The position numbers were made by a program, and so were the translations under genes. Below the pieces are notes generated by a model. The model was not told where the DNA came from, ran no database searches, and worked only from the letters and a program-made list of their open reading frames with translations. DNA of 64,000 nucleotides, from assembly GCF_038958875.1 (NCBI RefSeq), contig NZ_CP152407.1:1681501-1745500 (forward strand), given 5' to 3'. Source of the stretch: Acidovorax sp. FHTAMBA (lineage in GTDB: Bacteria; Pseudomonadota; Gammaproteobacteria; Burkholderiales; Burkholderiaceae_C). Positions 58,125-64,000 of the stretch are shown here, piece after piece. Numbering within the stretch: position 1 is the stretch's first letter; each line of letters starts with the position of its first letter.

Positions 58125-60785
58125 ATGAACGCCCCCTTGCCCTCCCACCTGCTCGACACTGCCAACACCCTGGCCGACACCGACCCCCAGGAGACCGCCG
58201 AATGGCGCGATGCCTTTCTGGCCCTGGTCGCCACCGAAGGCCCCGACCGGGCGCGGCACATGCTGCAGGAGCTGGTGCGGCTGGCGCGCGCCCAGCGCAT
58301 TGGCTGGCAGCCCGACCTGAACACGCCGTATGTGAACACCGTGGCGGTACACGACCAGCCCGTGTTTCCCGGCGACTTGGCCATCGAGGAGCGCGTGGCT
58401 TCCATCGTGCGCTGGAACGCGCTGGCCATGGTGGTGCGTGCCAACCAGGCGTATGGCGAGCTGGGCGGTCACATCGCCAGCTACGCCAGCGCGGCCGACT
58501 TGTTCGAGAGCGGCTTCAACCATTTCTTCCGCGCGCGGGAAGGCCTGGGCGAAGGGCAGCACCGGGGCGACCTGGTGTTTTTCCAGCCGCACAGCGCGCC
58601 CGGCGTGTATGCGCGGGCGTTCCTGGAAGGGCGCCTGTCCGAGCAGGACCTGATGCACTACCGCCAGGAGCTGACAGCGCCGGGTGCAGGCGCGCAAGGC
58701 CTGTCGAGCTACCCGCACCCCTGGCTGATGCCGGACTTCTGGCAGTTCCCCACCGGGTCGATGGGCATCGGCCCCATCAGCAGCATCTACCACGCGCGCT
58801 TCATGCGCTACCTCACGCACCGCAACCTGCTCGACTGCAGCCAGCGCAAGGTGTGGGGCGTGTTCGGCGATGGCGAGATGGACGAGCCCGAGAGCATGAG
58901 CGCACTGACCCTGGCCGCGCGCGAGGGCCTCGACAACCTCGTCTGGGTCGTCAACTGCAACCTGCAGCGGCTCGATGGCCCGGTACGCGGCAACGGCCGC
59001 ATCATCGACGAGCTGGAGCGCCTGTTCGCCGGCGCGGGCTGGAACGTGGTCAAACTCGTGTGGGGCAGCGACTGGGACGGCCTGTTCGCCCGCGACCTGA
59101 CCGGCGCGCTGGTGCGCACGCTCGAAGGCACGGTCGATGGGCAGATGCAGACCTTTGCGGCGAAAGACGGCCGCTTCAACCGCGACAACTTCTTCGGCCA
59201 AAGCCCCGAGCTGGCCGCGCTGGCCCAGGGCATGACGGACGAGCAGATCGATCGGCTGAAACGCGGCGGGCACGACCTGGTGAAGATCCACGCCGCCTAT
59301 GCTGCGGCCGCCGCCCACAAGGGTCAGCCCAGCGTGATCCTGGCGCACACTAAAAAGGGCTACGGCATGGGCACCGCCGGGCAGGGCAAGATGACCACGC
59401 ACAGCCAGAAGAAGCTGGACGAGACCGACCTCATCGAATTCCGCAACCGCTTCAACCTGCCTTTGAGTGACGAGCAGGCCACGAGCCTCGCCTTCTTCAA
59501 GCCCGCCGAAGACAGTGCCGAGATGCAGTACCTGCGCCGCCACCGCCAGCATCTGGGCGGCTACCTGCCCCGGCGCGAAACCACCTGCGACGCGCTGCCC
59601 GTGCCCGCCATCGAGAGCTACGCGCAGTTCGCGCTGCAGCCGCAGGCCAAGGAGATGAGCACCACCATGGCCTTCGTGCGCATGCTGGGCACCTTGCTGA
59701 AGGACGCCACGCTCGGCCCCCGCATCGTACCCATCGTCGCCGACGAGGCGCGCACGTTTGGCATGGCCAACCTGTTCAAGCAAGTCGGCATCTACAGCAG
59801 CGTGGGCCAGCGCTACGCGCCCGAAGACATCGGCTCGGTGCTGAGCTACCGCGAGGCGCTGGACGGCCAGATCCTGGAAGAAGGCATCAGCGAGGCGGGC
59901 GCCATCGCCAGCTGGACGGCGGCGGCAACGAGCTATAGCGTGCACGGCCTGGCCATGCTGCCGTTCTACATCTACTACTCCATGTTCGGCTTCCAGCGCG
60001 TGGGCGATGCCATCTGGGCTGCGGCGGACCAGCGTGCGCGGGGCTTCCTCTTGGGCGCCACCTCGGGCCGCACCACGCTGGGCGGCGAGGGCCTGCAGCA
60101 CCAGGATGGATCGAGCCACTTGGTGGCGGCCACCATCCCCAACTGCAAGGCCTACGACCCGGCCTACGCGGGCGAGATGGCCGTGATCATCGACGCCGGC
60201 ATGCGCGAGATGGTGACCGAGCAGCGTGATGTTTTCTACTACGTGACGCTGATGAACGAGAACTACGCTCAGCCCGATCTGCCCGCCGGTGCGGCAGAAG
60301 GTGTGTTGCGGGGTTGCTATGTTTTCAAGAGCTGCTCGCGCACGCCAGATCAGCGCGAAAGCCAGATTTCATCCAAATCTGTGACCCTGATGGGCTCGGG
60401 CGCGATCCTGACCGAGGTGGTCAAGGCCGCCGAACTGCTGGCCGCTGAAGGTGTGGAGGTCACGGTGCTCAGCGTGACCAGCTGGAGCGAACTGGCGCGC
60501 GACGGCGTGGCCTGCGAGCAGCGCGCCCTGGCGGGCCATGCGCAGCCGGGCATACCGTGGTTGACGCAGCAACTTGCAGGAGCGCAAGGGCCGGTGATTG
60601 CCGCCACCGACTATGTGCGTGCAGTGCCCGAGACGGTGCGCGCCTTCGTGCCCGACGGGCGTCGCTTCATCACGCTGGGTACCGATGGTTTTGGCCGCAG
60701 CGATACGCGGGCGGCGCTGCGGCAGTTCTTTGGGGTGGACGCCCAGGCCGTAGCGCGTGCCGCCCGCAGTGCGCTGAAATTTTAA
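58125..60785 (+). CDS. mdeB: 2-oxobutyrate/pyruvate dehydrogenase E1, MdeB-like
   Basis: An 886-residue homodimeric E1 of the AceE type with the ThDP motif GDGEMDEPES (about residue 248), a trailing NCNLQRLDGPVRGN, and PIVADEARTFGMANLFKQVG in the pyrimidine-binding half. No lipoyl E2 or E3 gene follows. In Pseudomonas putida a similar E1 (mdeB) is next to mdeA and handles the 2-oxobutyrate made from methionine. Here mdeA is 525 bp upstream on the same strand with an Lrp gene between, so MdeB is the preferred reading over housekeeping AceE. It would borrow E2/E3 from elsewhere. Confidence 0.8.
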   Translation: MNAPLPSHLLDTANTLADTDPQETAEWRDAFLALVATEGPDRARHMLQELVRLARAQRIGWQPDLNTPYVNTVAVHDQPVFPGDLAIEERVASIVRWNALAMVVRANQAYGELGGHIASYASAADLFESGFNHFFRAREGLGEGQHRGDLVFFQPHSAPGVYARAFLEGRLSEQDLMHYRQELTAPGAGAQGLSSYPHPWLMPDFWQFPTGSMGIGPISSIYHARFMRYLTHRNLLDCSQRKVWGVFGDGEMDEPESMSALTLAAREGLDNLVWVVNCNLQRLDGPVRGNGRIIDELERLFAGAGWNVVKLVWGSDWDGLFARDLTGALVRTLEGTVDGQMQTFAAKDGRFNRDNFFGQSPELAALAQGMTDEQIDRLKRGGHDLVKIHAAYAAAAAHKGQPSVILAHTKKGYGMGTAGQGKMTTHSQKKLDETDLIEFRNRFNLPLSDEQATSLAFFKPAEDSAEMQYLRRHRQHLGGYLPRRETTCDALPVPAIESYAQFALQPQAKEMSTTMAFVRMLGTLLKDATLGPRIVPIVADEARTFGMANLFKQVGIYSSVGQRYAPEDIGSVLSYREALDGQILEEGISEAGAIASWTAAATSYSVHGLAMLPFYIYYSMFGFQRVGDAIWAAADQRARGFLLGATSGRTTLGGEGLQHQDGSSHLVAATIPNCKAYDPAYAGEMAVIIDAGMREMVTEQRDVFYYVTLMNENYAQPDLPAGAAEGVLRGCYVFKSCSRTPDQRESQISSKSVTLMGSGAILTEVVKAAELLAAEGVEVTVLSVTSWSELARDGVACEQRALAGHAQPGIPWLTQQLAGAQGPVIAATDYVRAVPETVRAFVPDGRRFITLGTDGFGRSDTRAALRQFFGVDAQAVARAARSALKF

Positions 60786-60789
60786 GTAT

Positions 60790-60836
60790 TTTTGGGCTCC
60801 AGCGCTTATGCAGTAAGCGCTGGCAGCTATTGAAAA
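60790..60836 (+). repeat. Interspersed repeat, copy 13
   Basis: TTTTTGGGCTCCAGCGCTTA, TGCAGTAAGCGCTGGCAGCT, ATTGAAA in order. Begins 5 bp after the mdeB-like stop, between convergent genes. Confidence 0.87.
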
Positions 60837-60864
60837 CGGAGCATTCTGCCCGCCTTGCGCACGT

Positions 60865-61701
60865 TCAATGTGCCTGTGGATGTACCGGCCGGCTGAAGAA
60901 CGCATCCAGCACCGGCACCAGCGTCGGGAATTCCTCGCCAAACCGGTGCCGGTTCACAAAATACGCCTCGCAGGCCACCGCAAAAAACTCGGACGGCGAG
61001 GTGGCGCCATAGGCGTCCAGCCAGGGGCGTTCGGCGCCAAAGCGCTCGGCCAGGATCACGCGCTCGCGGAACTGTTCGTAGGCGGGCTCCCAGGCTGCCC
61101 ACCATGCCTCGTAGGCCGCGCGGCCGGTGCGGGTGCCCATGAAGCCTGCCGGCAGCGGCGGGCAGCCGTTGGGCTGGCCGTTTTTCATGTCGAGCTTGTG
61201 TACGAACTCATGCACCACCACGTTGTGGCCGCGTGCGGTGTTTTCGGTGGCGTTGGCAACATGCTGCCAGCTGAGCATGATGGGGCCGCGGTCCATGGCC
61301 TCGCCCAGCAGCACCTGGGAGTGCTCGTGCACCACGCCAGCGTCGTCCACCGTCTGGCGCCGCGCCACGGCTTCGCCGGGGTGCAGCACGATGCCCACAA
61401 AGTCGTCATACCAGCCCAGGGCCCTGGCCGGGTCACCCCAGTGCAGCAGGGGCAGGCAGGCCTGTGCGGCGATGTCGATGGCCATGGCATCCGTCACCAC
61501 CAGGCCGTGCGCGCCGTGGAATTCCTTCTGGTCCAGAAACAGGGCGCTGAGCGCCCTGAGCTTGGCCTGGTCGTGCAGGGGCAGGGCCGCCAGGAACGGG
61601 TAGCGCTGCAGGGTCTCAAGCCACAGCGTGGCAGAGATGTCGGGCACCGGAGCCACGGTGGCGCGCACGCGGCGCCAGAGACGGTTGAGCAGGGGAGGCA
61701 T
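60865..61701 (-). CDS. mtfA: MtfA-family zinc peptidase
   Basis: A 278-residue M90-type protein like E. coli MtfA, which binds the repressor Mlc and has aminopeptidase activity. The zinc motif HEFVHKLD is present, with YFVNRHRFGEEFP and the conserved TSPSEFFAVACEAYF. ATG at 61701 chosen over GTG at 61725. Located downstream of lpxH, 40 bp away on the same strand. Confidence 0.88.
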   Translation of the reverse strand: MPPLLNRLWRRVRATVAPVPDISATLWLETLQRYPFLAALPLHDQAKLRALSALFLDQKEFHGAHGLVVTDAMAIDIAAQACLPLLHWGDPARALGWYDDFVGIVLHPGEAVARRQTVDDAGVVHEHSQVLLGEAMDRGPIMLSWQHVANATENTARGHNVVVHEFVHKLDMKNGQPNGCPPLPAGFMGTRTGRAAYEAWWAAWEPAYEQFRERVILAERFGAERPWLDAYGATSPSEFFAVACEAYFVNRHRFGEEFPTLVPVLDAFFSRPVHPQAH

Positions 61702-61741
61702 GCGGATCAGGCTGCGGGGGCACACCCCGTGCGGTTCAGGA

Positions 61742-62527
61742 TCACTTGCACATGGGGGCCAGGGGTAAGCGTTCCAAGCCCGCGCCGGACAAACGCAGTG
61801 TTTCCAGCCGGGGGGGCAATGCGGCGGCGTCCCAGTCGCTCAGCACCACGCGCTGCAGCCCGGGAGCCAGTGCGTGGTCTGCAGGGCGGTGGGTATGGCC
61901 GTGGATGAGGGTGTGCGCGCCGGCGGCCTGCAGCCACGCGGCGGCCGCAGGCCCGTCCACGTCGGCATACACCGCACCCGATTGCTTGCGCGCCTCGCTC
62001 TCCTGGCGGATGCCCCGCGCCTGCGCCCGGCGTGTGGCCAGCGGCTGGGCCAGAAACTGCTGCTGCCAGGGGGCGCTGCGCGCCTGCACGCGAAACTGCT
62101 GGTACTCCACGTCCTGAAGGCACAACAGGTCGCCATGGCTCAGCACGAACCGCTCTGTGCCAAACACCAGCACGGTGGGGTCGGCCAGGCCAGTGAGGCC
62201 GCAGTGCTGCAGAAATGCCGTGCCCGCCAGAAAGTCGCGGTTGCCGTGCATGAAATACACCGCCCGGCGCTGCGCGGCGGCCTTCAAGGCGGCGCAGGCC
62301 CGGGCCTCAAAGCTACCCGATTCCAGCAGGGCGTCATCGCCCACCCAGACCTCGAACAGGTCGCCCAGAATGAAGAGGGCATCGGCCGAGGTGGTGGCCA
62401 GGTAGTGCTCGAAAGCGGCCACCGTGGCGGGCTCGCTGGCCTGCAGGTGCAGGTCGGAAATGAAATCGACCGTGCGCCAGTGCGATGGAGCGGCAAGCTC
62501 CTCGAACCGGGGCACGGTCGTGGTCAT
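61742..62527 (-). CDS. lpxH: UDP-2,3-diacylglucosamine diphosphatase
   Basis: Metallophosphoesterase that hydrolyses UDP-2,3-diacylglucosamine to lipid X in lipid A synthesis; 261 residues. Metal motifs FISDLHL, ILGDLFEVWVGDD, FMHGNRDFL and IHGHTHRPADH are all intact. Cytoplasmic face of the inner membrane. Upstream are two cyclophilin genes on the same strand. Confidence 0.94.
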   Translation of the reverse strand: MTTTVPRFEELAAPSHWRTVDFISDLHLQASEPATVAAFEHYLATTSADALFILGDLFEVWVGDDALLESGSFEARACAALKAAAQRRAVYFMHGNRDFLAGTAFLQHCGLTGLADPTVLVFGTERFVLSHGDLLCLQDVEYQQFRVQARSAPWQQQFLAQPLATRRAQARGIRQESEARKQSGAVYADVDGPAAAAWLQAAGAHTLIHGHTHRPADHALAPGLQRVVLSDWDAAALPPRLETLRLSGAGLERLPLAPMCK

Positions 62528-62584
62528 GGAAGTGTTTTTTAACGAAGCGCTTCAGGCACAACGCTTTGAGCCCTGCGCACAAAA

Positions 62585-62705
62585 CCGGCGTGGCCGAGGC
62601 CAGCGGCCGCCGCGCAAGGGCCGCCCCGCCGCGCTGGCACCGTCCCTCTTCCCGAATTGCGTAGCAATTCGAGAGAAGGGGGAGGGCGCGCAGCGCCACA
62701 GGGGG
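62585..62705. repeat. GC-rich intergenic repeat family B, copy 5
   Basis: AAGGGCCGCCCCGCCGCGC, then AGGGGGAGGGCGCGCAGCG and CCACAGGGGG. It contains an internal hairpin GAATTGC-GTA-GCAATTC (62654-62670). Located between ppiB and lpxH. Confidence 0.6.
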
Positions 62706-62712
62706 ATGGCGC

Positions 62713-63219
62713 TCAAAGTGCCACAGCCTTCTCGATCACAACGTCTTCCTTCGGCACGTCGTCATGGAAGCCCTTGCGGCCCGTCTTCACGGCCTTGATC
62801 TTGTCCACCACGTCGGTGCCCGAGACGACCTTGCCGAACACGGCATAGCCCCAGCCCTGGGCCGAGGGGGCGGTGTGGTTCAGGAAGCCGTTGTCGGCCA
62901 CGTTGATGAAGAACTGGGCAGTGGCGGAGTGCGGGTCGCTCGTGCGGGCCATGGCCACGGTGTAGTTGGCGTTCTTCAGGCCGTTGTTGGCTTCGTTTTC
63001 GATGGGCGCATCGGTGCCCTTTTGGGTCATGCCGGGCTCAAAGCCGCCGCCTTGCACCATGAAGCCGGGGATCACGCGGTGGAAGATGGTGTTGTTGTAG
63101 TGGCCCTTGTTCACGTAGGCCAGGAAGTTCTCGACCGACTTGGGCGCCTTGGCGGCGTCGAGTTCGAGGGTGATGACACCGTAGCCGGTGATGTGCAGTT
63201 CGACCTGGGGGTTGCTCAT
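62713..63219 (-). CDS. ppiB: Peptidyl-prolyl cis-trans isomerase B, cytoplasmic cyclophilin
   Basis: A 168-residue cyclophilin without a signal peptide. Catalytic block IFHRVIPGFMVQGGGF, then AMARTSDPHSATAQFFINV and GWGYAVFGKVVSG. Accelerates proline isomerisation during folding in the cytoplasm. Thirty nucleotides after the exported paralogue's stop. Confidence 0.94.
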   Translation of the reverse strand: MSNPQVELHITGYGVITLELDAAKAPKSVENFLAYVNKGHYNNTIFHRVIPGFMVQGGGFEPGMTQKGTDAPIENEANNGLKNANYTVAMARTSDPHSATAQFFINVADNGFLNHTAPSAQGWGYAVFGKVVSGTDVVDKIKAVKTGRKGFHDDVPKEDVVIEKAVAL

Positions 63220-63248
63220 GGCAATGTTTCCTTCAAAAAATGGCGGGC

Positions 63249-63830
63249 TCACTTCACCAGGGTGGCGGAGTTGATGGTGACGGGGGTGGTGGGCATGTTC
63301 TGGTGCGGGCCCTTGTTGCCGGTGGCCACGGCCTTGATCTTGTCCACCACGGCCGTGCCTTCGACCACCTTGCCGAACACGGCGTAGCCGTGGCCGTCAG
63401 GCTGGGGGGCGTTGAGCATGGCGTTGTCCTTCACGTTGATGAAGAACTGCGAGGTGGCCGAGTTGGGGTTGCTCGTGCGGGCCATCGCGATGGTGTAGGT
63501 GTCGTTCTTCAGGCCATTGTTGGCCTCCAGCGGAATCGGCGCCTTGGTGGGCTTTTGCACCATGTCGGCGGTGAAGCCACCGCCCTGGATCATGAAGCCG
63601 TCCATCACCCGGTGGAACACCGTGCCGTCATAGTGCCTGTCGTTCACATAGGCCAGGAAGTTCTCGACCGTCTTGGGGGCCTTGGCCGGGTCGAGCTGCA
63701 CCACGATGTCGCCCATCGAGGTGGCCAGCTTGACCTTGGGGGCGTCTTGTGCCAGCACAGGTGCTACTGAAAACATAGCTGTCAGCGCAATACTGGCAAG
63801 CGCCAGGGTCGAATTTTTTCTGGAAATCAT
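63249..63830 (-). CDS. ppiA: Peptidyl-prolyl cis-trans isomerase A, exported cyclophilin
   Basis: A 193-residue cyclophilin with a signal peptide (MISRKNSTLALASIALTAMF, cleavage after VLAQ). Catalytic block VFHRVMDGFMIQGGGF and IAMARTSNPNSATSQFFINV; periplasmic. Closest relative in the window is ppiB beside it, so the two arose by duplication. Odd: the hydrophobic core of the signal peptide is encoded by a copy of the interspersed repeat. The ATG overlaps the preceding gene's stop (ATGA). Confidence 0.92.
   Translation of the reverse strand: MISRKNSTLALASIALTAMFSVAPVLAQDAPKVKLATSMGDIVVQLDPAKAPKTVENFLAYVNDRHYDGTVFHRVMDGFMIQGGGFTADMVQKPTKAPIPLEANNGLKNDTYTIAMARTSNPNSATSQFFINVKDNAMLNAPQPDGHGYAVFGKVVEGTAVVDKIKAVATGNKGPHQNMPTTPVTINSATLVK
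63761..63816 (-). repeat. Interspersed repeat, copy 14, inside the ppiA signal peptide
   Basis: Plus strand reads GCTACTGAAAACATAGCTGT, CAGCGCAATACTGGCAAGCG, CCAGGGTCGAATTTT. Spacer variant AATACTGG matches the AATACCAG form. It keeps the ppiA frame open and encodes hydrophobic residues. Confidence 0.82.
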
Positions 63831-64000
63831 CCAATCACTCCTTCGAAAAAGATCTGCCATTGCTGGCCGCGGCGGGCCCAATACTGTCGCTTGACCGGCC
63901 CGGTGCGGGCGCCTTCTGCGACCTCGCCGAACGTTACCACCATGGTGTCGGCCGAGTCGGTCCACCGCAGGTAGGACTTGTCCTTGAGGTGAAGTTCCCG
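63827..64000 (-). CDS. C-terminal end of an unknown protein, possibly a Cds6-like L,D-transpeptidase (5' end outside window)
   Basis: The last 57 residues are visible: RELHLKDKSYLRWTDSADTM, VVTFGEVAEG, and a C-terminus QYWARRGQQWQIFFEGVIG. This resembles the NTF2/SnoaL-like C-terminal domain found after some L,D-transpeptidase or TPR domains in Comamonadaceae. Its stop overlaps the ppiA start (ATGA), so it heads a probable operon with ppiA, ppiB and lpxH. Confidence 0.6.
   Translation of the reverse strand, partial: RELHLKDKSYLRWTDSADTMVVTFGEVAEGARTGPVKRQYWARRGQQWQIFFEGVIG

Noticed and set aside
58110..60119. Long minus-strand frame opposite the E1 gene
   Set aside because: The E1 protein shows clear ThDP motifs on the plus strand; the antisense chain has no recognisable domain.
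58125..60785. Housekeeping aceE of pyruvate dehydrogenase
   Set aside because: No E2 or E3 follows, while methionine gamma-lyase and two Lrp genes are next to it, so an MdeB-like 2-oxobutyrate enzyme fits better; pyruvate activity remains possible.

Overview
The window is a GC-rich (mid-60s percent by eye) betaproteobacterial chromosome segment. Gene content and order (beta-ketoadipate cluster with a Bug-type binding protein, cyo operon ending in a RegBA-like pair, twin cyclophilins beside lpxH) fit family Comamonadaceae, Acidovorax or a close relative. A short interspersed repeat of the kind typical of that family supports this. No rRNA, tRNA or CRISPR array was seen.

Layout: 1-11400 holds housekeeping genes (hsp20 tail, an ABC ATPase coupled to miaA, a Bcr/CflA transporter, a lipoprotein hydrolase, pilU, gdhA, a glpQ-like lipoprotein, mutL, a DedA protein). 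11404-18267 is a seven-gene minus-strand operon cyoA-B-C-D-SURF1-regB-regA: a quinol oxidase with an assembly factor and a redox two-component system. 18516-28024 carries transporters, oxidoreductases, truC, and DHH, nuclease and lipoprotein genes. 28109-33386 is the catechol branch of the beta-ketoadipate pathway (catA, Bug protein, catC, catB, divergent catR, pcaD). 33477-43658 holds rluE, gltS, an M23 peptidase, a phospholipase-D protein, an IS30 element, a GIY-YIG-like protein, a protease/FHA pair and an M14 peptidase.

43822-49426 is an accessory island of toxin-antitoxin and HEPN/nucleotidyltransferase modules: an intact MntA/HepT pair, a wHTH-nucleotidyltransferase with a HEPN partner, a second MntA whose HepT is cut to 32 codons, an AT-rich DUF262 + HEPN pair (the best candidate for an uncharacterised defence system), and a zeta-toxin-like gene 3 bp after glnS. 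A 162-bp MITE-like element with perfect 16-bp inverted repeats has split a copy of the interspersed repeat here.

49430-64000 returns to core genes: glnS, aroQ, arfB, a DODA-like dioxygenase, an esterase, an mdeR/mdeA/Lrp/mdeB-like methionine degradation locus, mtfA, lpxH, two peptidyl-prolyl isomerases and the end of a further gene.

The most striking small-scale feature is the interspersed repeat (14 copies found). Most are intergenic, but three lie in frame inside miaA, the mutL linker and the signal peptide of ppiA, so the repeat has been recruited into protein sequence.
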